Shown: one piece after another, positions 1 to 12,604 of the stretch
How the letters are laid out: each line of letters starts with the position of its first letter
Numbering within the stretch: position 1 is the first letter of the stretch
NCBI GenBank assembly: GCA_933228895.1
Contig: OW121855.1
Location: 35,168,698-35,232,697, forward strand
Source: Platycnemis pennipes
Taxonomy: Eukaryota > Arthropoda > Insecta > Odonata > Platycnemididae
Direction of reading: 5' to 3'
Length of the DNA: 64,000 nt
The notes under the pieces: generated by a model
Databases searched by the model: none
What the model was told of the DNA's origin: nothing
What the model saw: the letters and a program-made list of their open reading frames with translations, nothing else
Translations under genes and position numbers: made by a program

Positions 1-2664
1 GTCCTCCCGACTGAAGCGGAGGCGGTCTGGATGCTCTAACCTACCGTTTCATGTTCCATCTGTTTGCTCTTTCGTTGCACAGTTGTTTCCACTGTGATAA
101 GGGACGTGAAAGGTGTCCTTCGTAGGCAAGGACAGAATTCTGGTAAACGGAAGAAAGAGCACAGCGGGTGACAAAGAATTGGACCGCGTTCTTTTCACGT
201 TTTTGAGATTCCCTTCCTCGCCGAGCCTCTGTTCTCACGGCTAGAGATATGTTACCTTAGCGGGATTCGCTTGACTCACGAGAAACAGATGTGAAAACAA
301 TGAGTGCCCACCTTGAAAAGAAGAGGACTAAATTTTTTTCGAGGCTCAAAGCGTTATTGAATATGATTTTAGTACTGAGCAGGGCCCGATAACTGGTATT
401 CATAGCAACAACTTTTTTTGGTAACTTTTTAAATAGAATGCAAGTGACGAAAATTTTTTTCAACCCTAGAATATCGATATCCTTCCAATTACAGTCAGTT
501 GATAACGGTTCACCTAGTAAAGGCCTCAGCTTCCAAGAACAACTTTAGACTCAATAATTTGGGGCAATCTCTAAGGCAGTCCTCGTGATTATTTCTTTGA
601 ATGTTTTGAGGAGAAAAGCACAATCCTGGCATACCAATGATGTTTAATGCATTGGTGTCGAGCTAAACTCCAAGACTCGGCGCGACAAGTATAAAAACCG
701 ACATTGCGGAGCAGAAATGCATCGAATATCCAAAGAAATTACTTTGAAAGAGAATTCATTCCAAGCCGGTGCTTTAAAAATTATGAACGAGCGCTTAATT
801 AAGGATTTTTTATCATCTTTACATCATGTTAGCATGGCATTATTTTCCTTGGGGAGGCTTAGGAAGTTAAGATTAAATGATATTTCACAATTTCTCAAAA
901 TGAATAGTGTGTGCTCTCTCAATCATTCCTTTAAAATTTCGATTCAAATCGATATGAAGCGCAAAATTCCAATGGATAGAAGAAAGAAATTTAACAAGCT
1001 ATCAATGGCAGATGGCACAAAATAACAATTATGCCGTCAGACCATGTGAGTCGCGAACCTAATAATCATTTGAAAAGACATTCTAATTATTAACTTACAG
1101 GATTGAGTTTACTCCATCTAGCTGGCAGCAAAAGCAAAAATTCCAAACTTTACGCTTCAGCGCGTCATTGCATTGACGACCTGACATCACTAAGTCGCTC
1201 AATCTGAGTGATGAAATGCATTGTGACAATCTAAGTGCGGTAAACCGCTCTTACTAAAGATACCTATAAAGGACCTTGAGGACTATATCTCTAGCAAGAA
1301 ATAAAAATGTCGGGATGTCCACGCTAAAAAATTAGCCAACAAAGAGTGCTCCTATAGAATATTTTAGGTAGGATCTACGGGGTGTAAACACCGAGTCTCA
1401 AGTTTGCAACGGGGTCCGCAAGACAGGGATCAATAGAGGTAGCACACACGTTTTATAACAGAACACCGGAAATTCCGTTTGCTACGTAATAAAAATCATT
1501 AGCTATTCGCTTTATCCATCATCGAGTAGTGAGCGCAAGTAGAATTTGCTAGAGTAACAGTGTGATAAAGGTACAACAGAAACAAACCTGTTATGAGCTC
1601 GGGTAGTCATAGATAATTACGCGTAAATGATGCAATAGTATCTTTGTGTGAAAGTTGGAACAACTTTTCAGATCACCTAAAATAGCGGGTTTATAAGGCA
1701 GTTGTGTATTGAATTATTTGTTCAGGTAGAGTAGAAACTTCAACGTCTAGGACGTTAAGCGCTGTGCTAACAATGATCATAATTGCATGCGATATTAAAG
1801 CATATCATGATTTAGAATTTATCATTGACAAAGACCACTCCTCCTCCAGAAGCATATTTCAAATACATTTATCACACGTATTTACCTCACTCATACCTTT
1901 CTCGTCACATCACACACATTCGAAAATGCTGGAGATGAGAGATGGTAAGAGTTATCGATGATAAACAATATAATATCTATGTACAATTTGAGCCATAATT
2001 CGACTGTTTTTCTCAATTTTTAGTAAAATGTTTTAAGCACATCACTGCGAATATCTTTCCCCTGAATCTTTTGGTTGGTTGAATTGCAGAACATAAAAAG
2101 CCAACATCCCGAATGAAAACTAAGGCCATTAATTTGACTTCATTGAAAGTCCTAAAGCAAATTGCAGAGGTCATCGAATGCTTAAATGCGTATTACTCTT
2201 AAAAGTAGTAAGTTTCTCACACTGAATGGGCCTGGAGAATGGCTAAATTCAAATTTGGATATGCTTTCGTATTTTCTTTCCTTTCGATGTCGTAGTAGAA
2301 AAGCAATCGAATGGATGCATATTCAAATGTAACCGCCTGTAGCTCAATTTAAAGCACATGGAGAAATTACATTAATTGATAATGTAACCTACGCTATTAT
2401 AACTAAAAAAATTCTCTAACTCAGAAGAGATGCTTCGGGCTAAACATTACTACATGGTGTATAACGCGTAGCGGAACAATCATAAATCAATCGAAGGTCA
2501 CTGGAAGCAATGATACAAGCACAAATATACATATTTCACTGACATCTATTCAAGATTTCTGCCCATTTCTCAGTCATTTAGTTGTAATTAGAGGTTTCCC
2601 ATTCTAAAAGCCCAATCATGAATCACAGCCATGTTAGATATTTACCATGGGATTACAGGCTCCA
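1..2664. other. Non-coding, no gene recognised
   Basis: This is AT-rich sequence with frequent stops in all frames. The longest open stretch (about 717-1025, + strand) has no recognisable domain and a low-complexity, lysine-rich composition typical of chance frames. It is presumably intergenic DNA or part of a long upstream caudal intron. Confidence 0.5.
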
Positions 2665-2667
2665 AAT

Positions 2668-2835
2668 CACTTCTGTGTTGAAAGCACTTCAAAGACTCGA
2701 CCTCTTCGTCGGATAGGGTGCTGAACGCTGAACACATTGGCGAATTCTGTTAAGGGCAGGCTGAATCCGATACAGCGTTGAACCCTGCTGCAGTTCCATA
2801 TGAGAATCTTACCCGCACCCACCCAATGACTAATT
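2668..2835 (+). repeat. SINE fragment (body of tRNA-derived SINE family 1)
   Basis: The stretch with 'agcacttcaa' followed by 'cgtcggatagggtgctgaac' and 'aagggcaggctgaa' aligns by eye to the body of the better-preserved SINEs at 40391 and 42906 (agcactttaa, cgtcggatgggacgctgaac, aagggtaggctaat). The tRNA-like head is missing, so this is a 5'-truncated, diverged copy. Confidence 0.55.
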
Positions 2836-3361
2836 CCCTGAGACGCAAATAACTTCTTGATGAACTTGTTGACGAAATGAATATAACTGGTCATCTCCAT
2901 TTCTTGTCTAATATTTCTGCGCAACGCTATCCACTATTATACATCCCTAGCCAATAAAGGTACTTCAGCCGTTGAATTCGTTGAGCTATGAGCAATCATC
3001 ATACGTTTAAAACTATATACTGTCACGCCCTCTTGCACGAGACATGAGACCCTGTGGTCATTGCCCTTGCAAAGAGAATAAATTAAATCTCATCACGATG
3101 GCTGAAAACAATTTAAATCTCTTCCATTGCGACACTATCACCAAGGCCAAGTGGGAATGCCCGAGATGAGAGCGATGGAACAATTAAGGCGCGTTAACAG
3201 TCTCATCCACTGATGACCCAATGCCTCTTCCGTCAAGAGCAGTTTTAAAAACACAAACAAACATCAAAAAAAAGACGAGACGAACGATCGAACCATCAGA
3301 AGGAGGTGGCGTCAGTAAGTGGGTGTGGCGGCGGATGTCTTGAGCGAATCCCATTCTGAGT

Positions 3362-3810
3362 GTGAGTAAAAATAACTTCATTTCTTTCCACCGGCGGTGT
3401 ATCTACCTATCATCCTACCACTACAAAATAAGTAATAATGAATTAACAAACGTGGAATCCATTAAATATCTTGGAATAAGACTGACAAATGATCTTTCCT
3501 GGGGTAAACACATTCGTGAAATAATGGGTCAAGCGAATCGCAAACTGGGTTTCATTAAAAGAGTATTGGGTAAATGTGACGATCATGTACGAGAAATCAG
3601 CTACTTTTCCCTTGTTAGACCTCATTTGGAATATGCTGCCAGTGTATGGGATCCCTACGAAATCGGTATAAGTAATGAACTTGAACGTGTGCAGCGAAGA
3701 TCGGCAAGATTTGTAAAGGGACGATACGATAATTATATTAGCGTAACCAGTCTATTAAATGAATTGAAATGGGAATCATTGTCAGATCGCAGGTTGAAAT
3801 TTAGACTAGT
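3362..3810 (+). pseudogene. CR1/L2-like LINE family A, 5'-truncated RT fragment (left part)
   Basis: An open frame of about 150 codons encodes the C-terminal third of a LINE ORF2, downstream of the reverse transcriptase palm. Motifs such as NVESIKYLGI, HIREI, KLGFIKRVLGKC, SLVRPHLEYAASVWDP and ELERVQRRSARFVKG match residue for residue the same region of the full-length LINE ORF2 at 60225-63152. The copy starts abruptly near 3362, as expected of a 5'-truncated retrotransposon. At 3810 it is cut by a DNA transposon. The reading frame then enters that element, so the last ~24 codons of the open frame are not LINE. The same LINE resumes at 5449. It cannot retrotranspose by itself. Confidence 0.9.
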
Positions 3811-5448
3811 AGGGCTATTCTGTAACAGATTACGCCGGCGCTATTATGACGTAGGGCGTTATTTTGGAGAGATCGGCGGAATATAACGCTTTCCTGATTC
3901 TGTAAGCTAAATAGCGGCCCCTGGGGGTCGCTATATAGCACCAAAAATAACGCCAGCCTATGGCTCGCGTTATCTCAGATAGAGACCCCATCAATGACTT
4001 TACTGAACTTGGAAATCACCCTGTAGTTTATTTTACTGTAGCCATGAACCTAAAAATATTGTATTCGCGTTCATATTAGATTCCTCAACTTCAGAAAGGA
4101 CGCTAATTTGGTTAAACGTATCTTATTTGATGTTTACCTGGTATCCAAAGAAATTTCCATGTATCTAAGCGATTTCATACACTCGCATATGCGAACATAT
4201 GTGAACTATCTTTATTTCACCCTACAAAACATAATACGAAAGCTAAGCCGTAAATTCAGCAATCATGAACATCTATAAACACATATATGAGATGAGTTGA
4301 TTGCTAATATAGGTTATAACCTTTTACATTGTGGCATATATTTGGATAGAATGCACAAAAAATTAAATTTTGTATTTATATCTACTCCATATGTTAAACG
4401 AATCAATATTAATTTTTGCATAATTAGCTGGTGCGAAATGTAAAATAGGAAAATATAAAATAGGCAATTAAATGACATGGTGACAATCAAACTTATAAAG
4501 ATATAACGTTATAAGCTGTGCAGCTGACAATCATTTCGTGCTGTTTAGCTCAATAAAGAGGCTATTTCTCATAGGAGATATTTTGGCTGCTTGCTGTTCA
4601 GCAACGTTGCAGCTACTATCCTTTAAGTCAGAGGAGGTCCCTTTTTAAATCCCTCCTCTACATCCTGTCATTCTAGGATTTCATACAATTTTTCACATAC
4701 TATCATGAAAATATTATATATACTATATAATAAAATATAATAAAATAAATATAATAATAAAGAAAATATAATAATTTAACACGTATGTCAATTATCGGTT
4801 CAGTAAAAAAAATATTCCCCGTCCAATGAGTAATTACTAACGTTTCAATGGGCTACTTCACATTATTTTAACATCGTAAACAACTAAACTTTGCATGACG
4901 AAGGGTTTGAATGTATTTATCATCAGAAAAATTTGTCAAACTATGAAAATGAATATAAAAGACCATTCACAAATCAAAATTGAGCACATCAACACCGCTA
5001 ACTCACGATTGAAAAACATTAACATCAACCCGAATTCTGTCGTCCGCTGAACAAAAACTTCGTCAACATTTGCTTCACGATATTCAACTGTTTCTACTTT
5101 GTCCTGGTCGCAAACAATATTTTGCGTATATTTCATTTTTGAGGGTCTATATCAAGAATAAAGTTTTTATTAAAGTTTTAAGAAATTCTTGAGGCATAAT
5201 TCTATAAATTCTACCCTAATAATACAGATTTAATTAAAACTGTTTGTTCTTGCTGCCTCCTATTGGCCGCTTGGAATCTGCCCTACTACTTTTCTCATAC
5301 TCTCGAGAGATTACGCTACAACGCTATGTTACGCCCTTGGATTGGGCGTAACATAGCGCGGCGGTATTTACAGAATCGGAAAAAGCGTAATTTCCGAAGA
5401 GAAATAGCGGATGCGTAATATAGCGCCCTCAAGTTACAGAATAGGCCT
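3811..5448. mobile_element. Non-autonomous DNA transposon with long inverted termini, nested in LINE A
   Basis: The left end (agggctattctgtaac, 3811-3826) and right end (gttacagaataggcct, 5433-5448) are inverted copies. Imperfect inverted similarity continues inward for about 150 bp on each side, and both arms carry a second subterminal ATTCTGTAA motif (near 3896 and 5370) and repeated GCGCTAT/GCGTTAT units. Removing 3811-5448 rejoins the interrupted LINE reading frame almost exactly (…AAATTTAGACT / TAATCTCTTCC…), which an uninterrupted relative at about 33329 confirms. The flanks suggest a TA target duplication, but one base is ambiguous. The interior (about 4000-5270) is AT-rich and I see no transposase. 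The superfamily is not assigned. Confidence 0.85.
5321..5357. repeat. Perfect hairpin inside the right arm of the DNA transposon
   Basis: The arms CGCTATGTTACGCCC and GGGCGTAACATAGCG are 15-base perfect inverted repeats around a 7-base spacer. They lie inside the right terminal arm of the 3811-5448 transposon, so each transposon end is itself partly palindromic. Confidence 0.85.
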
Positions 5449-5888
5449 ATTAATCTCTTCCACAAATTCCAAGGCAATATTTTCAGTGATGATGTTAAAA
5501 ATATTTTACGAACCCCAACTTACTATGGCAGACTGGACCATAATCATAAAGTTAGAGAAATTGATTGCCGAACTGACCGATTCAAAATGTCCTTTTTCCC
5601 TCGCACAATAAGAGATACGAATAACGGTAAATATGTGCTATCGGAGAGTAGCAATGAATAGCATTGGTAGCTGCATGTTGGTATGAGTACTTAAAGCTAA
5701 CCCTACTAACAGAATGTTTTTGCATGTTTGCTTTGCAATTTCTATCTTTTTTAAATAGTGTAGTTCTGACTACTATATTAATACTATTCCTTTTTTTATG
5801 CATGATATGTAGTGCATGTTTGGTGAGCAATCACCCCCTGCCACACACCCTTGTGGTGGCTTGCAGGGTATTATGTAGATGTATCTCA
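5449..5888 (+). pseudogene. LINE family A, 3' part of ORF2 and 3'UTR (right part of split copy)
   Basis: This continues the copy that starts at 3362. Decayed coding sequence for the ORF2 C-terminus (…REIDCRTDRFKMSFFPRTIR-like) runs to about 5620. A family A 3'UTR follows, containing 'gcatgatatgtagtgcatg', 'caccccctgccacacaccc' and 'gtggcttgcagggta', and it ends with a short TAGATG-type tail near 5885. The 3'UTR is nearly identical to the 3'UTR-only copy at 52895-53135. Confidence 0.88.
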
Positions 5889-6254
5889 TCCCTAAAAACC
5901 GGGAACGGTAGAGGGAAGGTCTGCGATAGACAGCGATCCCATCATTGTTTCCTTTGACTTCCTTTTCTCGATTTCTCGAACGCAGTTGACAACGATCCTC
6001 TGACTAATTGGCTACGCCGAAACTCTCTCACAATGCTCTACATCCCACTCAATTTCTTTCTACTACTCTAAATGCTGCACCTTCTTTGAATTGCAAGCGG
6101 CTTTATAAAGCACTACCGTATCTTTTTCGTCAATATCATTCCACTATATGATTTGCACGTATTTGTATATTTGAATTTCCTCTGCATGTGTATACTACCG
6201 GCCATTTTAGGATTTCGTGGATTAATGTGAGAGGAAACGAGAAGTTTTTTACTG

Positions 6255-6400
6255 CGCGAAGTGTTTTACAAGGGCGTGATTGAGGGAAGAATTTTGGGTA
6301 AGCGGGTTAGACGGAGAAGAAGAACGGATAGTTTAGATAGAAATATTGGGGGTTGGAGGTGTGCGCGGCTGCAGAGGGACATAATGTGAAAAGCAGGCGT
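6255..6400 (+). pseudogene. RTE-like LINE 3'-end remnant
   Basis: The frame reads KGVIEGRILGKRVRRRRRTDSLD and then reaches a stop. The V(I/V)EGR(I/M)LGKR-R-RRR pattern is the usual C-terminus of RTE-like reverse transcriptases, and the same motif is seen at about 55940-56000. Only the terminal ~45 codons are detectable. Confidence 0.6.
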
Positions 6401-8035
6401 CATGGGAGGAATGGGGGCGTTAACTCGGAACCATAATCGCAATTTTGTACACGTAATCGTAAATTAATTAACCAGAGCCATTCACTCATGTCAAAAATTA
6501 AAATAAAGAAGAAGTGACGCCCATCGAACGAGCTGCGCTAAAGGGTTCTACATCAACCACCTCACCCCTATAACCCCTGTTTTTAGGGAAAGGGAGGGGA
6601 GTGGAAGTGGGGTCTGCTCGCACAGATCCTGCCGCAACCACTTCCATTGGCAGAGTCAGCTGTGTGTTCCCCATTGTCATCAAGCGAAGGAGCTTCGCAG
6701 TGTCAGTTGTGATTAGACGAAGTGGATGACGTACAAGTCCTTTGCACATCCACGTTTCCGAAAGGCTTAAAAACATCAGTTTTTCGCAGCTTATAACTCG
6801 AGAACTAATAGACGTATCGAACAATATGCGTATTTTTATTTTGCAAACTATCAGATCCGGCAATAAACAACATGGTAAACGACCCCATTCACCCATACCC
6901 CTTTATGAGCATACAAATAAATTGTAAATCACTAATGCAACAAAGACCATCGTCATCAATTCACATTCGAGTAACCGTAACGACATGTGCAATTTATCAC
7001 CTTGTTCCGGTCCAACAAATATAAATGCATAAAGGGTCCTACCGCGTTCCAGAACTCACAATTCCCCTTATGTCACGTATGACCACGTCCAAATGTTTCC
7101 GGAATAATGCAATCATTTTCGAGTGACTTCCACTTCCAGTCCATTACGGAACGAGGGCATGGGACTTGCACGTCTCATGACCCGTTCCCCGCATTTCGTG
7201 ATCGGAATAGGCTCTTTTTTTCGCCTCTTTTCGCAACTCGGTACAATTCCGTCTCATTACGACTTCCGCACCCCCTCGGTCGTGACCACACGGGAGGCAT
7301 ACGTTCGCGATTGAGAGGAGGAGTATCACGCACTGTATCACCACATCACGTTCGCATGAATTTCGGTAGAACTTCCGATCCCATTTGTGCCGTCCTCGGG
7401 CCGAGACGGACCTCGCTCGTCGCCACCATCCCTTTTCCGGTCGATAAAATGACCTCTCCACGCCCCCCTCCCTAAACACATTTTCCCCCCTCGCCCCGCT
7501 AGTCCGTTCCCACGGGATATCCCCGCTCAATTTATCCAACATCTCGCTCACCCTAGCTTTTCACACCCCATCCCTCCACAAAAAATTCCCTCTCTCAAAT
7601 TTCCAAGTATTTCCTATTGGCCCCGCACTCAATTTCTGATCTCCTCTGGCTTCCAAATTTCTAGGCATGTTCGCCAGCATGCTGGTATGTCTCTTTGGGG
7701 AAGATGGTGATAATACCTACGCAATGCACTTCCTTTACTGCAATGCCCATATCTCGTTCGACGAATTTTCACCGCATATTATTTAGCTAGACGAGTGAAA
7801 TTCTTTGTTATGGCAACAAGATCGGAGAAACTGCGCAAAAGTATTTCGCTAGTGTTTCCCGGAGTAAAAAAACCCCAAGGAGATGGATAAATTATTAAAA
7901 TAAAAGTGCTTGATTAAAAGCGAAGTTTAAAAAACAGATTTTTTTTAAATATTGTTGCCACTACTGCCGTCACTTTAATTTCAAACAATTTTCCCCCAAA
8001 ATTGATGGGCCTTAAAATGGATTGATGTTTTAGTG
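6401..8035. other. No gene recognised; includes a GC-rich block at about 7100-7560
   Basis: The 7100-7560 block is GC-rich and open on both strands (about 120-135 codons each). Neither translation shows a recognisable domain, and overlapping frames open on both strands are expected from base composition alone. It may be a CpG-island-like or regulatory block. Confidence 0.4.
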
Positions 8036-8105
8036 CAAGTACGCTGATCTTTCAACCCTGGGACTCTCCCTCCCGGTGGCTAGCAGGATATTACGTAAAT
8101 GTAAT
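8036..8105 (+). repeat. Diverged LINE A/B 3'-terminal fragment
   Basis: The sequence 'cggtggctagcaggatatta' after a pyrimidine-rich stretch matches the conserved 3'-terminal hairpin region (GTGGCTTGCAGGGTATTA) of the local LINE families. Only the last ~70 bp of the element are present. Confidence 0.5.
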
Positions 8106-8183
8106 CTGACCAACTTGGTGTGAACAAATTGAAGGACCGCGAACTTGCCGCAAGAACTTTAATGGCGTTACCCTCTGAAATCG

Positions 8184-8348
8184 CACAATAGCAGAAATTT
8201 CAGAGAGAAAAAAAATCATTCGCCTGGAGCAGGTTTTGAGCCCGGATCCCCTGATTTCTGGCCAAATGCTTCAACCATTGATTAAAGCACCTGTGCGGTG
8301 TCCCGCTCAAGGCATAATTTTTTCTCTGTGGAATTTCTGCTATGGTGT
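8184..8348 (-). repeat. tRNA-like short element bounded by ~35 bp inverted repeats
   Basis: The ends 8184-8219 and 8313-8348 are imperfect inverted repeats; both read GCAGAAATT then CAGAGAGAAAAA or CACAGAGAAAAA inward. Between them, on the minus strand, is a decayed tRNA-like sequence. Its 'ttggccagaaatcagggg' and 'ccgggctcaaaacc' match the tRNA-related SINE at 25966-26097 ('ctggccggaaatctgagg', 'ccgggttcgagtcc'). It therefore combines a SINE-like core with snapback-type ends. Confidence 0.7.
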
Positions 8349-10740
8349 GAACACTTCGCTTCAATGTTTGATTTTAAGTCTCGAATGCTTATATATACAA
8401 CTCTCATAATAACTCAATAAGTTTTTCTTTTGTGAAGACTAACCGAGATAACTGTCTGCTTGCAGAGAAATAGTTGGACACAGAACGCCAGAGGTCCCGC
8501 GGAATCATGCATTCATCACTCGCACCTTATTCCGACAATTCGACTCAAATTACTTGAAAATATATTTTTTCAGTCTTGAATTCCGGATCTATTCTCGCAC
8601 ATTACAAAGGAATCACCATTGCCTAGTTCTGAATTTTAGAGGAACACATTCCTGTTGGTTGCATCAGTCCTTAAGTCTGAAAGACAACTGAAAGCAACCA
8701 AATCATTTTCGTATTTGACGTCGAAATATTTTGCTGCCATAAGTGCGCTTGCACGATCGAACATCGCTGTATTTTCACCGACTGCACCAACTCTCAAACC
8801 GATTCGGATCACAAGTTACTTCATTCTTATCTTATGCACATGAAAGACATTGCACGAGACCCCTTTGCTTCCTGCTTACCGAATTCTCACCACTTCTTTC
8901 CGAGTCTTTCCACTATCTTCCACACCGCCGTACCCACCCTCCCCTTCCCAGCCTGATGCCATGGTTTCCCGCTCTCCTCCTCCCTCTCTTTCCCCCCCAC
9001 CAATCGCACCTCAACCTCCCCCATCCTTGTGGAATCCCTATGGCCCTGTCCCTCCCCCCCTTCTCCTCTATTCTCTTCTTCTTCTATAACTTCTTCCTCT
9101 TCCCTCCCCTCCAGAACCCTACCTAACCCACGCTTCCATTCCTCCCCCATCCCCGCACTTATATTCCGGAGTGTAGCTTCTCTCTTCTTTCTCTCCTCTT
9201 CCCTCGGGAAACTCGGAGCCCGATTCCATCTTGATCTCATTCGGGGGGTCATCTGTTGGGAAAAGCGACCTTATTCTCCGCTTTTAAATCGCCATCTTCC
9301 TTTCGTGCGGGCGTTCCTACGGATCGGATCTCCCCTTCAATTTCGATTTCCTCCCTTTGTTCTCGGTTCCACGGGCGGGGAAACACGTCTCCTGGCGAAT
9401 CAAGCTGAAGTTAATGCATTGTGTGTTCCGAGCGTCCCCAGTTCGGATGGAGTTTTTCCAAGGGAATGCAGTTTTATTTACGTTTTATTCTTTATACTCA
9501 CGTGGTTATACGATACATGTCGAGGATCGGCATCAGGAATTCTTCCCTTTAACTGCATTCAAATCTAACGAATACACTGCAAGTCATCTCGAGGGTGCGG
9601 TTGGGAGTGAATAATCATTTACATACACGCACTGTATACACTAATAATTACAATACTACTTAAACGAAACTCCTTAGTGTTATGATTGGTATCAAGAGAT
9701 GAATATTATTTTCAACAGTGGTTTAGAGATTTTTTCACTGCATTTAGCAAACACTCTCAATCGGTAAGAGGCAGTTAAGACGCAATGATAGATTTGTATC
9801 TATACTACAACTACCAATCCGGTTATTATGGTGCCCATTTTGATCCCTTATTTTTGCTGAAAAAAGCCATCTGTAAGTCCAGAATTCTACGTTTCTATCT
9901 AATTTTCCATATCGACTAGAATGCAATACGCGGGTGGTCGCATCTTCATTCGAGGTCTTCTAGTAGGCATAAGGGTCTAATATTGTGTTTTATTTCAAAA
10001 ACGAAGCTTTTTCGTCAATCGCCAAGAAGTTCTATTTCTACACATAAATGATTATATTTCATTTAATTAAACCTAACGTATAAAGATAACAACTACAAGC
10101 TTGCACTCGCAAAATAAAATGCTTTCGAGGAAAAGCTCTCATAAAAATACTTGACTGGTTTAATCAGCTCCTGACTAAGTTAGAACTTTACGGATGCAAC
10201 ACTAAAATCTAACCTTCTGCCGGACGCATCTAACATTGAAATGGATCAACACTATTAATCGCCATATTTTAATTCAAATCAGATTGTGACCTTTAATAGA
10301 ATTGGATGACTTTTCATGCAGAATCCTTATTCACTTAACTACTTAATTAACTCGGATCCTGCTGTAAAGGACTCACTGGATGGCACGAAAAATAAAGGAA
10401 GGAATTTTGATAGGACTGGGTAGCCTTTGCTGCTATTAGAAACTGCAGAGTTAGGTAAATGGTAGATTTATAGATCAGAGAGGCGTAGAGAAGGGTCAAA
10501 CCATAATTAGCGGAGGGAGGCACGTGTATTGGGGAATGTGTCTGCATTTTTCAAAACTTTCCTCAGAGTTTGAAATTTACTTGGTAATATTATTTCATCC
10601 AAAGTTTTGTTCACCGATAGGACCCGCCTCGCATTTTCTTCATCCTATCTCATAGACCGAACCTTTACCACTCCTATTTCCTACTCATTTCATACCATTC
10701 CAAGTCTGTACCCGCACTTATAAGCGCTTTTGTAGGAAAG
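8349..10740. other. No gene recognised; CT-rich block at about 8880-9130
   Basis: The 8880-9130 interval is a pyrimidine-rich (C/T) tract that opens several low-complexity frames rich in Pro, Ser and Leu. No domain is visible. The rest is ordinary AT-rich non-coding DNA. Confidence 0.45.
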
Positions 10741-10744
10741 GTAC

Positions 10745-10990
10745 ACGGATGGGAATGGGAGGATGGGAAGGACGAGTGGACATAAACCCGGTGTTGGCAT
10801 TAACCTGCTCTTAACCAATGGCGCCAAGGGGACCTCGGCTTAACGTCCCATCCGACGGACGGAGTACTGAACCTGAAATGCCCTCCACTAGGTACTCAAG
10901 TAGGGACCAATGAAATATACCCACTGCCTATCATTCAAACCTGGGACCGCTGGGTCCAGTAGCCTAACCGCAACATCAACCCGACTCCGC
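10745..10990 (-). repeat. tRNA-derived SINE family 1
   Basis: On the minus strand this reads as a tRNA-like head with a B-box-like segment (caggtttgaatgataggc), then 'gtgcctagtggagggcattt'-type body, 'cgtcggatgggacgttaagc', 'ccccttggcgcc' and 'aagagcaggttaatgcc'. These blocks occur in the same order in the + strand copy at 40391-40723. It is diverged and has no obvious target duplication. Confidence 0.75.
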
Positions 10991-12599
10991 CGTTTCTTGC
11001 TTTTTCACAATTACTGTCTATCACAAATATCTTCCAATGACCTATTCCTGCCATATTCTGACCATGTTAAGGTTTTCACTTAGTACCTCAAGTTAAGTAC
11101 TCTGGCATTGGTGAACATTCCCAAAATGAACGAGTCGATATCACTCCCCCTCTGAGCCGTAGGTCCCACCGATTAGAACACACGACTCATGGGTCGGTGC
11201 AGCGACTGGTATCCCAGAGGGCACCTGCGCTCCCTCTTCATTCCGTCCGATTAACGAAGGAAGGGGAATGCGGCCGAGCAAGATCTCGTCGCCTCACGAT
11301 AGGTCTCATTCTCTGGCCTGCCGGAGTCTTCCCTCGTTCATTACTCAATGATATTCTTCACCCCGATACTCCCGAAGGAGGGTTTGAGTCCACAGCATAA
11401 TGCTGTTTGCTTACACGGGCGTGATTATCGCTCCCAAGCTTTTTTTCGCCCTCTTTCTTGTCTGTTTCCGGTTCGCCGATACGTAGGCTAAGGCGGCGTT
11501 CTCGTTTCATGTCGGCTCAGCTGACTCTGTTCCCTCCCCTTCCTCCCTCCCTCTCTTCGCGCCCATTGGCTGCCCTATCACGCAGGTCCCTCCTCGTGCC
11601 GCGAGACTCCCACAAGACACACCTCTCCCTCCGCGCCACGCCCACAGAAGGGGAGGAAGAATGATAGGCGGCGGGTGAGGCCGGGGGGAGGATTACTTTT
11701 TTTTCCTTATTTTTTTTCTCCATACTTCCTCACCCTCCGTGCAGGGGCAATTGCTCCTTCTTTCATTCCACGCCCCCATTTCATGTCCCCGAGTAGGCCG
11801 TCGGCAATGCAGAGTACTTTGCGGCGATGGATCGCACTTAATCACCTAAATGAAGGTTTTAAAATAAAAGAAACGGGAGGTACGCCTATCTCCCTTTCAG
11901 TAAATTTGCCCGTGCTCTTTTGTCGCGAGTACCGTGACTCTAACGCTCAACAAACTCAAAATTAAAATGGTGCACTCTCGGAGGTCTATTATGTATTGCC
12001 AAATAGTTATCTAATTCATGCGAAATTGTAATATTCCAAAGAGTGTAAACATTATGAACCTCAGATGATTCCATCGGCACTAATCATATCCAGTTTTTTA
12101 TCCTTAACGTGGTTTTGCTTTTTGGCTTCAGCTCCTTAATTGATCTCATTATACAGAATTCGGGGAAGTTCTTTACAAATATATTAATTATACTGATGAT
12201 ATCGAAACTTTTGCAAGTTTAATTTTTTATCATCAGGAGGGTTTTAACATACTAATCTCCGCATAGAATATATAGAAATTTAATGCTGTTACAAAGTTAA
12301 TGCGATTAATTAAATGTAAACTCCGTACTTCTATACTGCCAAGAGTCCGAATGACTGTAACCTTAGACTCATTCGCCACCTTCACTACAATATACGGAAC
12401 TTATCGCCGAATAAGTACTTCCGACGGCGATTCTTAATTCTCTGAAATATAGCTATGTGTCGATAAAGGGCCCAGCTAGATGCAAGTACCTGCGTAATGG
12501 AACGTTCTCACAACAGGTTTGCATAAGATGTTAATAGCTTTGTGAAAAGTCTGCGTTATAAACCATCTCCTCCTCGATGGTCGGTTTCATAGGCGAGAA
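10991..12599. other. No gene recognised; GC-rich block at about 11130-11960
   Basis: The GC-rich block has several overlapping open frames on both strands with low-complexity Arg/Ser/Pro composition and no recognisable domain. It was examined for a caudal N-terminal exon, but no hexapeptide-like WM motif or caudal N-terminus was seen. Confidence 0.4.
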
Positions 12600-12604
12600 T
12601 AGAG

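Noticed and set aside
3443..3625. Minus-strand open frame reappearing near 63380-63540
   Set aside because: Both are the antisense of the same LINE ORF2 segment, so they recur because the repeat recurs.
7107..7551. Overlapping open frames on both strands suggesting a gene
   Set aside because: All are of similar length in a GC-rich block, with no domain, splice pattern or homology that I can recognise.
11197..11965. Candidate upstream exon of caudal in the GC-rich block
   Set aside because: No caudal N-terminus, no hexapeptide-like WM motif, and no convincing exon joining in phase with the acceptor at 15420.
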